The notes below the pieces were generated by a model that saw only the letters and a list, made by a program, of their open reading frames with translations, searched no databases and was not told the DNA's origin. Shown one piece after another: positions 10,201 through 19,920 of a stretch of DNA of 64,000 bases. Position numbers and translations under genes: made by a program. This DNA comes from Kalmanozyma brasiliensis GHG001 (Eukaryota > Basidiomycota > Ustilaginomycetes > Ustilaginales): NCBI RefSeq assembly GCF_000497045.1, contig NW_015961988.1:558001-622000 (forward strand), given 5' to 3'. Within the stretch, counting starts at the first letter, position 1; each line of letters opens with the position of its first letter.

Positions 10201-12717
10201 CGGGTTCTCGATGGAGGCTTCGTCCGGCGAGTCGTGGCAGAACGACGTGCGGAAGAGCTTGAGGAGGTGGAAAAGCCCCAGGTTGTCGAGCTGCGGAATG
10301 GCACAGTGCACCAATGCGTGTACGGCTTCCGAACGTACGCGGTAGAAGTACTTGTTGACGAGGACTGTGCGCGTCAGCATGCTGCAAGTGACCAGAGAAG
10401 GCATCTGAGCCAAAGCATGCACCGCGGACACCTGTGCAACCACGTCTCGATCTCGTTGCAGTTGAGAGACCCACATGTAGTCCGGCTGCTCGAAGTGGAT
10501 GCTTGCAAGCCACTCGAAGTCGGCGTCCATGCGGATCCACTCGTAAGGCGCAGATGACATCTTCTCTTCGTCCTCTTCGGTCCAGTCAGCGACCTTCCAC
10601 TCCTCTCGAGCCTTTTCGTCCTCCCACATGCCGAGACCGAAGCCCAAGTCGATGAGTCCAATCGCTTCCTGCGCTTCCTGGTCACCTTGAGCTGCTGCAG
10701 CAGCTGCGGCCTGACGAGCCTGGAAGCGCTTCGTATTTCGGCGGACACGCTTGTACTTGGTGTTGAACGGGACTTCGTAGCGCTTGGCCGGCCCCTTGAT
10801 CTCCAGCACGTGCTCGTACGGCGTGCCATCTGCTTCGTGGATTCGCACCGTCATCTGACCTTCAAAGAGAGGCACGGCGTTGGCGGCCAGAGCATCGCTG
10901 GGTCTCGCTGCAGCAAATTGAGCAGCAGGCACCTCCTGACGAATGTGCATCTCGATGAGAAGCTTCTTGCGGTTGAAGTTGGCACTGCAAATGAAGCGTG
11001 GACAACCGCTTCCGCGGATCCAGTGCTCGGTGAAAAGACGCAGGTCGGCACCACTGACCTTGCGACAGGTTCGGAGGAAATGCTGTGTGCTGAGCATGTT
11101 GTTGGTCATCTCGCCCGTCATGGCCTGAAGGAAGACCTTGGGAATGACACGACCCAGACCGACGGACGCACCCATCTTTCGCAGTCTCCGGTCCAGAATG
11201 TGGAGCACAAGCGGTGCCTTGAGGTTGACGAATGGCAGAGTCGCCGGATCAGGGGGCTCAAACGAACCAGCTTCGTAGAGAGGCGGCATGCCGATGTCCC
11301 AAGCGCAGAGTCGGTCAAGATCCTTCTTGAGTCGGAATCGATACTCGTTGTTGCCCATGAGCCTGCGCAGGAAGAGACCGTTCATGTACAAGCTGAGACC
11401 GTTGACCAGCCAGGTGTCTGCCCAGGTGGCTTGGATGATGTTGATGCCGACCCACTGGAATGCGATGGCGTGGCTCAGCACTTGGCGATTCTCGATAGCT
11501 TGGTCGATGACGGAAGTCGGATGAAGCAAGTCGTTGGAGCAGATGGCCATCATGGACTGTGTCGTACAATCCTGCGGTGGCTCGTCTACAAAGACCATGC
11601 GAAAGGCGCCGAAGGGGTAAGAGCCGTACTGTTGCGAGAAGAAGTCGAGCGCGTGCCGTGTAAAGCTGACAGAAGTCCGCAGCTCATCTTCGCGGCCGGG
11701 CAAGCAGAAAGCGAGAATCTCGGGTTGGCCTGAGTCGTCCACGACGGCAGGCGCGCCAGCTGTGACATCCGAGACAACCCCATTCGGAGCCTGGACACCC
11801 TTGTGATTGCCAGCTTCTATGCGCATGATGTGGAAGGGTCCCGCAGCAAAGGCAATGTGTTGTACCGAGGTCGGCACGGCTTGCGTGTAACAGAAGACTG
11901 TTTTCGAGGGATTGTTCGGATGCGTGACCTGCTCCATCAAGTCACCTGTGCAGACGACGACGACTTCTGAGTCTGGATCCGAAGTGTCGACTCCCGTCGT
12001 GGCTGCCTGCTCGAGCGCAGATGTACCTGCTCGACCGTTTGCTGCCTCTTCGTCTTCGTCTGCTGTGCTGAGCGACTTTGGCACGATAAGCTCGAACTCC
12101 CATGTGCACCTTTCCCACAAGCTGTCTACACATGGCACCCAACAACGTGCTGCGTCCGGCGACGAGGCGATGGTGAAAAGGTGGGGCACGCGGTAAGGCG
12201 AATCTGCGGTCGGACGCATGAACTGGAGGCCATCTGTTGGATCTTTGATGAAGTAGTCCACGCGAACCATGATAGGCGTGAGCTCAGTGGAGGCAGAGCC
12301 GCCTGGTGTCGGTGCGTCGTCCGGGGCCATGCTAACGGCTCTGCTGCCTGCTCGTGAGGACTGTACCGAGACATCTGGAGGGATGAGGATGCTGAGCTCG
12401 CCGTTGACACCGTCAGAAGCGGCCGCGTACACCCTTCGTTTGAGCTCTGGATACCGGTGAACATCGCGAGTATCTGTGATGGTTGCGCCTGTGACATGAT
12501 CAGCATACGAAAACTCAGCAGGGTGACTGTTGATCGACGCTGATTGTACAGAAGCTTGTCGACAGTTGAGATGGATGGTCCGGAGGCTGCGATGCGTGGG
12601 AAGGATGGTGATCTCTGTGAAGCCGACGACAGTGCCGCTGAAGCTGAGATCGAGCACGACTCGTTGATGGCTGACAGTGAAGCCACGGTAGGCGGCAGTG
12701 CCTCGTTGCTTCGACAT
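7201..12717 (-). CDS. TAF2: TFIID subunit TAF2 with three C-terminal bromodomains
   Basis: Single exon, 1,838 codons. The N-terminal ~560 residues are the M1-aminopeptidase-like fold of TAF2 (yeast Tsm1, animal TAF150), a TFIID subunit that contacts core-promoter DNA. The peptidase site is dead: where M1 enzymes have HEXXH, residues ~417-424 read SHAIAFQW, and the downstream NEG is VNG. A helical-repeat region follows to about 1100. The C-terminus carries three bromodomain-like units, near 1236-1341, 1586-1681 and 1691-1794. Each has a PVDP-type ZA loop. The acetyl-lysine-anchoring Asn is present in the second (~1660, QFN) and third (~1772, TFN) but is Thr in the first (~1316, AYT). Alternating hydrophobic/basic stretches, LSLKFKLKSKL (~1408) and LKLKKPLIKLKR (~1450), sit between units one and two. 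The gene shares a divergent promoter with SNW1. Confidence 0.93.
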   Translation of the reverse strand: MSKQRGTAAYRGFTVSHQRVVLDLSFSGTVVGFTEITILPTHRSLRTIHLNCRQASVQSASINSHPAEFSYADHVTGATITDTRDVHRYPELKRRVYAAASDGVNGELSILIPPDVSVQSSRAGSRAVSMAPDDAPTPGGSASTELTPIMVRVDYFIKDPTDGLQFMRPTADSPYRVPHLFTIASSPDAARCWVPCVDSLWERCTWEFELIVPKSLSTADEDEEAANGRAGTSALEQAATTGVDTSDPDSEVVVVCTGDLMEQVTHPNNPSKTVFCYTQAVPTSVQHIAFAAGPFHIMRIEAGNHKGVQAPNGVVSDVTAGAPAVVDDSGQPEILAFCLPGREDELRTSVSFTRHALDFFSQQYGSYPFGAFRMVFVDEPPQDCTTQSMMAICSNDLLHPTSVIDQAIENRQVLSHAIAFQWVGINIIQATWADTWLVNGLSLYMNGLFLRRLMGNNEYRFRLKKDLDRLCAWDIGMPPLYEAGSFEPPDPATLPFVNLKAPLVLHILDRRLRKMGASVGLGRVIPKVFLQAMTGEMTNNMLSTQHFLRTCRKVSGADLRLFTEHWIRGSGCPRFICSANFNRKKLLIEMHIRQEVPAAQFAAARPSDALAANAVPLFEGQMTVRIHEADGTPYEHVLEIKGPAKRYEVPFNTKYKRVRRNTKRFQARQAAAAAAAQGDQEAQEAIGLIDLGFGLGMWEDEKAREEWKVADWTEEDEEKMSSAPYEWIRMDADFEWLASIHFEQPDYMWVSQLQRDRDVVAQVSAVHALAQMPSLVTCSMLTRTVLVNKYFYRVRSEAVHALVHCAIPQLDNLGLFHLLKLFRTSFCHDSPDEASIENPLDVPCIPRANDFSDAADYFLQRALIHAISRVRNPDGRTPPQVKRFLINLLRYNDNSTNHFVDDFYLAGAINALASAFIPVESSLAGTQDTAAANEESFLLSHAIAEVERLQELDRLVPSYHNVITLASLDFQVAMMLANLKARDLQLFFTYTRQGNFTPVRIAALNCLLLVGNLDHRIIARYCFALLRLDENRTVKRALARALCEGLAVGMSTGVFGGGGLRGPEALLIEEDSGHVNAAEKARDAQLEAMLKTLKKEIGRSAGVREGFMSALLAPNIDAEARWALLKVAELLFRPAEEKDLPLQHKVQLRVRMPSAQNTIDAGALESPSISKIKLIRQSTAAAGDETVPKTPSSAAATNGPRVAFETPEKPAAEAPDRKKIKPKKIKPLAPGQASGMSFADLTACRNTLKKLMQNKFASIFLNPVDPVRDQATDYFDVIKEPMDLGSILNKLDSGQYKDRHELRADFELMLRNAKAYTPDEKAWAHKQAAGLEKVFHPLWNRMEKTLEQSAARQKAAQDAVLANEQSAALPDSPERFSPSKPDASPAAGPASASNGDVREASTPSSAVPKLSLKFKLKSKLGGEDSPAPVSTPTPKPKTFNLEPASTPSSTLKLKKPLIKLKRGNDSEAAVPATPSPRPPSATPDAPPQSVDDDILEALGESVPKASKVKSKKPPTKAAASPSPAPPTSVSPSSKKSKPAHSPVPVTPVSNGMTKSSSSSGTPSSDIAKWAETDPVGATANMPMNGKKCKVLLQILKKSPFSVFFRYPVDPIRDGLPTYLDEIKHPMDLSTMEKKLNQASYTTMSSFAADVELIFANCRQFNPPGTEPCQHADELEKLWRKEWAKTVTPKLEANEKRALVGLINRLKTHQSSLLFREPVDPVALGIPTYFDVIPKKDARDLSLIEGKLKGDKYDSFASFDADVKLMLKNCYTFNALDPGIMEIAKAFETYYKREFGHAKQQAGISGGSAAGGGGATTPGKRKLSVTPANGGSSKKVKSG

Positions 12718-13504
12718 ATTGCCGAGTCTGTGTCGTCGAGGATGCAGTGGACACGACCGTCGCGCTCAAGAAAGAAGCTGATCGGAAGAGTTGGTGGACA
12801 GTGCACCTTGTAGTCCGCTAGGCAGGCTAATGCGGTGATTGCAGCATGTATGCGCTTGTGAGAGACTTGCACGGAAAGAGGGAACTGTCAAAGCTGAAGA
12901 GACGTGTGATGGAAGTACAGAACGTAGTTGCCCCTGCCGCTGCTGCCGTATTAGATGATTCGGACGGCCAGGCAATAGTGGAGCGAAAGGAGGGTCCGGG
13001 TTGGGTGTGCGTCCTTGATTACAGAGTCGGGCTAGCTGGTTTCCGTGAAGAGGGTCGAAGCGTAAAAGAGCGTGAATGCAGAAAGGCTGCGAGGCTGAGC
13101 AAGTCGCCGTGCACGATTGCCTGGAGACGTTTTGCTGACTTGAGCCTTTGAGGAGGTCGATGGATATGATGGTGGAGCTGTTGTGTGAGGGTGTGTGTCT
13201 TAGGCAGACGATGGCTGAGCCATGCTTGTGACTGTGTGGGGATGATGAGTGAGTGTCAGATGGTCAGTCCTTCACAGTCGCGTCAAGCGGGAATCGGAAT
13301 TTGTCGTCGAGCAGAGCGCAGATCGGGCTGAGCATTACGACACGGAGACTTGATCGGCTGTTCATCTCGTTGGCCGCTCAGATTCCGACATTTTTGAGGG
13401 TTCGCAGGCTGAGCAGCATCGCGACCTCGATTGGAGTTCGCGATCTTCCTCACCTCCCTTTCATCACCCTCACTTCAGCCTCTCGGTCAGCAAACATATC
13501 CAGG
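12718..13504. promoter_or_regulatory. Divergent intergenic/promoter region, TAF2 and SNW1
   Basis: 787 bases separate the TAF2 and SNW1 start codons. The frame upstream of the SNW1 ATG stays open for 84 codons to 13253, but contains no ATG in that stretch, so it is not taken as coding. The last 60 bases before 13505 are CT-rich. No RNA gene was recognised. Confidence 0.5.
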
Positions 13505-15367
13505 ATGGCGACAACACTGCAAAGCGTGCTGCCCGCTCCAAAGTACGCGGCCGCCGTGTCAGCCCGCGACGAGGACGAGGACGACGTCTACGACAATGCC
13601 GAAGCAGGACCCTCGACCTCCGCTTCTTCGTCAAGCACGTCCAGCATCCCTCCCTATGGCCAACGAGCATCATGGCGACCACGCACACAAGCCGACTTCG
13701 GCAACGGAGGAAGCTATCCGGAATGCCACATCGCACAATATCCGCTCGACATGGGTCGAAACAGATCTGCAGGCACGAGCAACAAGCTCGCCATGCGCGT
13801 AGACGGCGAGGGCAACAAACGATACGATGCGATCGTTAAACAGGGCTTGCGCCAAGGCCAGACCGTACAATCAGGCTTCAAAGATTTGGTGCCGCTCTCG
13901 CAGCGCACCGATCTCAAGGAGAAGGACCGTGCATCTGGCTTCGAGCGGCCCTCGCAGGAAGAGGTCATGAGCAACACCGAACGAACTCGCCTCGCTCTCG
14001 AAGCTGTCGCCAAGGGAAAGACCAGGTCCGCTCTTCCAAAAGCCGCTACTGGTCCTGACGGCAAGCAATTAGCGCAATTCATCCGCTACACTCCGGGCCA
14101 ACAAGGTGCAGGAAACGGCACACAACGCATCATCAAGATGACCGAAGCGCAGCGGGATCCGCTCGAACCGCCTCGTCATCGCCTCCGTAAAGCTGCTGCA
14201 GGTCCACCTTCCCCGCCGCCTCCCGTCCTTCGCTCGCCACCACGCAAAGTGACCGCACAGGAGCAAAAAGACTGGATGATCCCACCCGCCATCTCCAACT
14301 GGAAGAACAACAAGGGCTACACCATCCCGCTCGACAAGCGACTCGCCGCCGACGGCAGCGGCATCAAGGACGTGGTCATCAACGACAACTTTGCGCAGTT
14401 TGCCGAGGCGCTCCATCTCGCCGACCGACATGCGCGAGAGGAGGTGCGTCAGCGAAGTATCATGCAGCAGAAGCTGGCGGCTAAGGAGAAGGCGGCCAAG
14501 GAGGAGCATTTGCGAAATCTTGCGCAGCGTGCGCGAGAAGAGAGGGCTGGGTTTTCGTCTGCTACGCCGTCGGTGTCTGGACGTGGGGATGACGACGATG
14601 TCGCTTCGCGGCTGGACGACTCGGATGCGCCGGCAAGTTCGAGAGCTGCGCCGCCGGGTGGAGGCATGTCGGCAATGCTCGCAGGCTACGGCTCCGACTC
14701 GGACTCGGCATCCGGTTCCGACCGATCCGCTGCGAGTGACGACGAGGACGAAGGTGCCCGGGAACGCGATCGCATTCGAGAAGAACGTCGTCGAGAACGA
14801 GAGCGCGAGCTGCGCATGTCCAATATGGGCACCGAACAGCGGGCCAAGCAGATGATGCGCGAGCAAAACCGTGACATCTCCGAAAAGGTGGCACTAGGAC
14901 TTGCCAAGCCAACGGCTTCGAAAGAGTCGATGACCGACAGTCGCCTGTTCAATCAGGAAAGTCTCTCGGCGGGCTACGGCGACGAAGACTCGTACAATCT
15001 GTACGACAAACCGCTGTTCTCGGGCAGTTCCGCCGCGGCTGCTATCTATCGTCGCCCTGCTGGCCGTGGTGGCGCAGATGACATCTACAACGGAGCAGGA
15101 GACGATGGTGCGCTCGAGGAGGAGCTGGAGAACAACGACCGCTTCGGACTGGGCCAGAGCAAATTCAAGGGAGCAGAGGCAGATGGTGAGGGTGCAGCGC
15201 CCGGTGGTGGTGGAACAAGGTCTGGTCCAGTTCAGTTCGAGAAGGATGCAAGCGATCCTTTCGCCATCAATCAGTTCTTGGAAGAAGCCAAAAGGGGCAT
15301 CAAACGGTCATCTGGGCTGGAGACGGCCGAGTCTCGAAAGAAGCACAGGGACGAGGACGATTCGTAG
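13505..15367 (+). CDS. SNW1: SNW/SKIP-domain splicing factor (Prp45/SNW1)
   Basis: 620-residue protein from the ATG at 13505. It is the SNW/SKIP family member, a spliceosomal protein of the NineTeen-associated group (yeast Prp45, human SNW1/SKIP) that bridges the catalytic spliceosome and some transcription factors. The family signature lies near residues 260-285, with SNWKNNKGYTIPLDKRLAA. Before it come the conserved IVKQGLRQGQTVQSGFKDLV-type region and a PPPPVLRSPPRK segment. A charged RERDRIREERRRERER stretch and a C-terminal KRSSGLE/ESRKKHRDEDDS tail complete it, as expected for a nuclear splicing factor. I chose this start because SNW homologs begin close to an LPAPK motif, seen here at residues 9-13. 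Length is in the usual 550-650 range. It is intronless. Confidence 0.95.
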   Translation: MATTLQSVLPAPKYAAAVSARDEDEDDVYDNAEAGPSTSASSSSTSSIPPYGQRASWRPRTQADFGNGGSYPECHIAQYPLDMGRNRSAGTSNKLAMRVDGEGNKRYDAIVKQGLRQGQTVQSGFKDLVPLSQRTDLKEKDRASGFERPSQEEVMSNTERTRLALEAVAKGKTRSALPKAATGPDGKQLAQFIRYTPGQQGAGNGTQRIIKMTEAQRDPLEPPRHRLRKAAAGPPSPPPPVLRSPPRKVTAQEQKDWMIPPAISNWKNNKGYTIPLDKRLAADGSGIKDVVINDNFAQFAEALHLADRHAREEVRQRSIMQQKLAAKEKAAKEEHLRNLAQRAREERAGFSSATPSVSGRGDDDDVASRLDDSDAPASSRAAPPGGGMSAMLAGYGSDSDSASGSDRSAASDDEDEGARERDRIREERRRERERELRMSNMGTEQRAKQMMREQNRDISEKVALGLAKPTASKESMTDSRLFNQESLSAGYGDEDSYNLYDKPLFSGSSAAAAIYRRPAGRGGADDIYNGAGDDGALEEELENNDRFGLGQSKFKGAEADGEGAAPGGGGTRSGPVQFEKDASDPFAINQFLEEAKRGIKRSSGLETAESRKKHRDEDDS

Positions 15368-15804
15368 CTTTCCCTTCATTCGTTCGAATCGTCATCCGCA
15401 GCGCATCGTGTTCAATCCTCCGTCAGCTACACAATACCATTGCTGCATGGTGTCTAGGGCCCCGTACAACGCGAATGCTGGCCCGTTGCATGTGACGGTG
15501 TCATTGGTCTGTTTGCCAGGCGCGTTCGCAGCCTTTTGCTCCCCCGGGCCCGAATGCTTGAAGAAATCTCCGTGGTAGCGCTCTGCGAAGAGGCGTGGCA
15601 GAGCTGGCCGCTGTCAGACCACAACCTACTACGCGGTCCTCAAGCTCTGCTCGATTGTGTCCACCGCTCGGACTCTTGGCCTCCTCGCTGTCGCTGTCGT
15701 CGCGGACGTGGCAACGCGCGCGCAGATTACACAGTTTCCCTCGCGGCAGACTCATGAAACGACAGTTAAACGGAGGATGACGCGGCTCTTTGCCGCCCAC
15801 TCTT
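15368..15804. other. Intergenic, 3' flank of SNW1 and beyond the recombinase remnant
   Basis: 437 bases between the SNW1 stop and the end of the recognisable DUF3435 reading frame. I see no gene. The reverse-strand frames here give Arg/Pro-rich text without the expected catalytic C-terminus of the recombinase. It may be decayed element sequence. Confidence 0.4.
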
Positions 15805-16530
15805 TTAGGTAATCCTTCGTCGACGATGTAGCGATAGCTCCTTGCAGCGACGGAAGTTGGTTTGGGCTGCACGCTCCTTGAGACCAATGATGGGATTGAC
15901 AGTATAGACGCCATCTCTGTTGATGATAGAGCGCAGGACTGGGATGTCTCGCTTCTCTTCTTGCATCGTCAGACTGATGCTCTCTCCGACCTTGGCAAAG
16001 TCCATACGAAGGTTCTCAAAGTTAGGCAAGAGGGGCGCCTCCACTGCATCGTTTTCGAGCGTCAACGCGACAAGCAGATCGAGGGGATCAAGAACACTAG
16101 GCATTGACATTTCGCGCCACAAAACAACGTCACGACTGTTGAATGTGAATGTGAGAAGGGAATTGTCAGACCATGTTCATGGAATCAATCGGACACTGCT
16201 TTCTTCCTTGATCACGTACTCGTCTGCGCTGTTCTTTGCTCCCTTGCAAAATTGCAGTGTCAACAAACACAGGAGTCGAAGCTGGTGCTTGTTTGTGTGC
16301 GTGCTGACAGTATCAGTCTTGAGGATCTTGAAGATGACGTCCTGCCAGCACACACAGAAAGGTTTGTCCCCGTAGCCTTCCGAAATTGTGATGTCACCTG
16401 GACGGCCAGTGGTAGTAGCCATAAGAACCAGCAGCGTCGCCAGCTGGAGTCGCTCCCGAGGATGCGTGAAATGAGGTGAGGCTTGACCATAGACGTGGTC
16501 CTTGACAAATGTGGCGACGTCCGTGGACAT
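15805..16530 (-). pseudogene. Remnant of a DUF3435 tyrosine-recombinase-like gene
   Basis: Two reverse-strand frames, in order, resemble the DUF3435 family of fungal tyrosine recombinase-like proteins (the family that includes Starship captains). The first (16530-16177) reads HPRERLQLATLLVLMATTTG followed by RPGDITISEGYG and CWQDVIFKIL. The Arg of RPGD matches the first conserved Arg of the fold. The same frame ends FCKGAKNSADEYVIKEE. The second frame (16122-15805) reads LDPLDLLVALTLENDAVEAP, then a DIPVLRSI segment. The two are separated by stops, and could be joined by an intron near 16123-16176. The C-terminal part with the second Arg and the Tyr nucleophile is not found. An additional fragment in another frame may extend to 16696. 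I read it as a decayed gene between SNW1 and VPS1. A spliced but truncated expressed gene is the alternative. Confidence 0.6.
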
Positions 16531-16798
16531 GTGCGAGCATGTACAGTTGACGCGTGAACTTCACCGTCGGGTGCAGGTCACACCAGTCCTCATCATCTCG
16601 CACAATCAGCGCTCCAATCGGGATGCCTGACCTTTGCCCATCTTCCATTTCAAGACCAGTACCGGTGAGGTACTGCATTGAACATGTTCTCAACACTACA
16701 TACTCTTCGGTGCCGCTGTGTCCTTGTCTGATTCACGATTTACATTTCAGTGTGGTAAAAGTCGAATGAGCGTTCTCCGTTCCAACATGTTTGACCCT

Positions 16799-18868
16799 CT
16801 ATACGGTCGCAATGATCTCGCTGGCCGTCTCGAGCGCCGAGATCATCTTGACGCACTCCTTCCTCCTCGCTACGACGTGATCCGACTCCTTCATCAGCTC
16901 CTCGAGCACGTCTGGCCTGTAGATCTCCTGCAAGAGCTCCTTCTGCATCTGCTCCTTGGACTGGGTGACGAGGTTGAGCATGATGCACTTGGGCACCATC
17001 GAGATGGTCTCGACCTTGACCACGTTGAAGTAGCTCTGGATGAGCAGCTTGACGACTTCGGTCTCGAGCTGTTCACGCTGGCTGAATTGACCAGATGCCT
17101 TGAGCGACGGCGGAGGAGCCTCCATGAGCGCCCTCTTGGCCTTGGCGGCCTGCTGGTTCTGGGGACCCTTTTGGAAGAAGCTGCCAAAGAAGCCCTGCTC
17201 GTTCTTGAGGTTGACGTCAAGGTCCTTGTCGTTGTTGATGGCGTGAGGGTTGGGCTTCTTGGGGTCGTGTGCAGGCTGCGGTGGGTTGAGACGCTCGTTG
17301 ACAATCTCCATCGCCTTGTGACCGCTGATGAAGTCTGGGTGGCCTGTGTTGAGGTAGACGGCCTGTGCAGCGACAAAGTCCGAGACGAGCTTGGTGGTAG
17401 GGGTCATACACTTCTTGAAGAAGTGGATGACGACTGTGTTGAAACGCTCGCGCAGAGCTGGGAAGCGACGGAAGCTGGCGTTCTTGGTGAGAAGCTGAGC
17501 GAGAATGCGGACCAGTTCGTCGTACACAAGCGAGCAGCAACGCAGCGCGGGATCCTCGAGACGCTTAATCTGCTGCTTGACAATGACTTCAAATGCTGTG
17601 GTGCCGACAAAGAGTGCGGGCGAAGAACCGGACGAGTTGTAAAGAATGGTGCGGATGTCGGCATCCTTGACCATGTCAAAGGGATCGATGGCTTTGACAC
17701 CATTGCTGTAGAGTTCGTGGAAGACGAAGCTGATACGCGCACCACCTGCGAGCTCGTTGATGGTCAAGTCGTTCGAGTTACCGTCAATGACGGTGCGGAA
17801 CTCGTTGGCGAACTCTGTGATGATCTGCAGCACGACGCCAGCCGAGTTGGATTCGCCCATCGCTCCACCCAAGGATGCGAGCTCGGCCTGGAACTTGGCG
17901 AGCTGAGAGCCGATCTTGTTCTTGATGTCGGGCAGCGTGTTGCGGATGTGGTGCATGAGGATGGTGTTGAGCTTGCGGGCGAGGAAGGGGGTACCACAGT
18001 ATTGCGCCTTGCTGCGGTAGCTTGGGTGGTTCTCGAAGAAGTCCTTTTCAGCGTTGAGAGCAGCACTGACGAGCTTTTTCTGGTCGATGTCACGCTGACC
18101 ACGGTTGACGACAGGAACGTAGCCGAGACGGAGGGGAATGACGCGGCCGGCGAGGATGTCGACGACGTCGGTACCTGCATCCATGAGATCGACCTTGGTC
18201 AGCACACCGACGGTACGCGTTCCCTCTGGGTCCACCTCGCGGGCAAGCTTGAGACCATCCGAGTTGGCCAAATCAGTGTTGGCGGCAGTGACGGCAAGGA
18301 TGACGGCGTTGGGTTTCGAGATGAACTTGAGCACCATGTCTCGGATCTGTCGCTCGATGTCTCTAGGCTGGTCACCGACGGGCACCTTTGTGAGACCGGG
18401 AAGATCGACGAGAGTGAGGGTGAGCACATTGGGACTGTAGATGCGGAGATTGATAGGCTGAGGCGAGATACCGGCGTTCTTGCCAGTCTTAAGCTCGGTA
18501 TCGCGAACGATCTCTTCGCGGATCTTTTCAAAGTCGTAGATCTTCTCGCCAGGAAGGTGGAGGAACTCTCCCCACTCGTCTGGGTTGTTGGCGCCCTTGT
18601 CGGATCCAGGTGGAGCTGCTTCGCCGTTGGCTCTGGGCACAGCAGGACGGTTGATGAGCTGAAGGACGAGCGGACGGCGGGTCACGATACCGGTGCCGCG
18701 GGGGAGGAAGTCACGTCCGACAATGTTCTCGAGCACACTCGACTTTCCGGAGGACTGCGAGCCGAGCACGGTGATCTGAGGCAGGTCGATGGGGTTCTGG
18801 ATGCCGACATTGTTGAATGCGTCCTGCAGCTTGTTGACGAGCTTGATGAGCGATTGGTCCATCGCCAT
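16799..18868 (-). CDS. VPS1: Dynamin-family GTPase Vps1
   Basis: 689-residue dynamin-related GTPase from the ATG at 18868 (a second ATG two codons on could equally serve). G1 is GSQSSGKSS at 36-44, G3 is DLPGLTKVP near 154, and G4 is TKVD near 223. The middle/stalk domain and a C-terminal GTPase effector domain follow ([20 protein letters not shown]). There is no PH domain and no proline-rich tail. Length and the N-terminal [14 protein letters not shown]...PIDLPQITV pattern fit Vps1 (704 aa in yeast) better than the longer mitochondrial Dnm1. Vps1 acts in Golgi-to-endosome and vacuole traffic, peroxisome fission and endocytosis. The variable insert around 520-600 (Pro/Asn/Lys-rich) is where the family differs. 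The gene is intronless and runs toward the recombinase remnant. Confidence 0.93.
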   Translation of the reverse strand: MAMDQSLIKLVNKLQDAFNNVGIQNPIDLPQITVLGSQSSGKSSVLENIVGRDFLPRGTGIVTRRPLVLQLINRPAVPRANGEAAPPGSDKGANNPDEWGEFLHLPGEKIYDFEKIREEIVRDTELKTGKNAGISPQPINLRIYSPNVLTLTLVDLPGLTKVPVGDQPRDIERQIRDMVLKFISKPNAVILAVTAANTDLANSDGLKLAREVDPEGTRTVGVLTKVDLMDAGTDVVDILAGRVIPLRLGYVPVVNRGQRDIDQKKLVSAALNAEKDFFENHPSYRSKAQYCGTPFLARKLNTILMHHIRNTLPDIKNKIGSQLAKFQAELASLGGAMGESNSAGVVLQIITEFANEFRTVIDGNSNDLTINELAGGARISFVFHELYSNGVKAIDPFDMVKDADIRTILYNSSGSSPALFVGTTAFEVIVKQQIKRLEDPALRCCSLVYDELVRILAQLLTKNASFRRFPALRERFNTVVIHFFKKCMTPTTKLVSDFVAAQAVYLNTGHPDFISGHKAMEIVNERLNPPQPAHDPKKPNPHAINNDKDLDVNLKNEQGFFGSFFQKGPQNQQAAKAKRALMEAPPPSLKASGQFSQREQLETEVVKLLIQSYFNVVKVETISMVPKCIMLNLVTQSKEQMQKELLQEIYRPDVLEELMKESDHVVARRKECVKMISALETASEIIATV

Positions 18869-19920
18869 GTTGATAAGGTATTGCGCTGCTTCAGCTAGCA
18901 GCGGAGCGTGGGGCGACTACTGTGGCTATCTACGGCCTGAAACGGATGGATGCGCGTGGCACTTGTGGGATGGAGTCGTTGCGTCGTTATCGTGTGCGTG
19001 AAAGTGCGATGGTGGTGGTGATGACGGCGAGCTGCACGAGGTGGAGTGGATGCTACGAGAAGGCTGAGCTTCAAAGGTGTTGGCGTGTGATTTGTTGCGT
19101 GCAGTCCGAGCGCTTGTTGGCTGCAGCCGAGTCTCAGGTGGTTGAGAGAGGTGTTGGTTCAAACACGCAGTCACACCTCTCAGAGTGGAGAAAGCTTGGA
19201 CATTTCCTGAATCGCAGCTCAGCAGCTCCGATCGACACAGCCTCTGAGCAGCCTTAAATTTGGCCGGATTCGCATTGTTAGCTCACCATCTTGCACAATT
19301 TGACACCAATACACGGCCGATAAGAAGAACCAAAGTCTAAATTGCATAGGTTCCACGTCAAGCCCTGCGAATCTTCCAGAAGTGAGCTGCCGCGAGCCTG
19401 CCTGTCCAGGGTCCTTTGTCTCGGCATCATGCTCAATGGCCCATGCATTGGCATCACTCGCAGCTTGCACGCTATCCCAGCGATCGACTCGGCCTGTGTT
19501 GATGGTCGCTAGTTTTGAAGAAGCAGACCCCTGAAGGGCTGAAGCGAAAGGAGAAGGAAGCATGAGATCTCTTTGACCGCTGAACTCGGCACGGCGACAA
19601 CGTGCTAGCGAGGTCGTCTTGCGTGGCGGGAATTTGAGCGTTTGATGCTTCCAGCTCACCAGGCGTCGGAGTTCACGAGCGTCTTCTGAGCTTCGCCTTC
19701 AATTACCGCCCAGCGAAAGCACGGTCCGCCTACATATTCCAACACACCCTCACCCCCCTTCTCACCCCCACTGCCTCGTCAACCTCTACCCTCATCTGGC
19801 CAATTGCCTCAACACACCACGCTCCTTCCATTCGCAACTACCTCAAGATCACGGTTGCGACACGGACGTCACTCTCATCACCCCGAAGCCACCCACCATC
19901 TCCCTGCTAAGAATATCACA
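18869..19920. promoter_or_regulatory. Divergent intergenic/promoter region, VPS1 and calnexin
   Basis: 1.05 kb between two divergent start codons. One 146-codon reverse frame (19659-19219) has no recognisable feature and is not called. The 200 bases before the calnexin ATG are C/T-rich with repeated CACC/CCCC tracts, like other leaders in the window. Both genes are expected to be constitutively active, so a shared promoter is plausible. No RNA gene is seen. Confidence 0.45.

Noticed and set aside
13253..13504. 84-codon in-frame extension upstream of the SNW1 ATG
   Set aside because: The first codon is GTG, no ATG occurs before 13505, and SNW proteins start near the LPAPK motif.
16718..18898. 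726-codon open frame antisense to VPS1
   Set aside because: Same codon-bias effect. The text is Leu/Val/Asp-rich without motifs, and the dynamin reading is certain.
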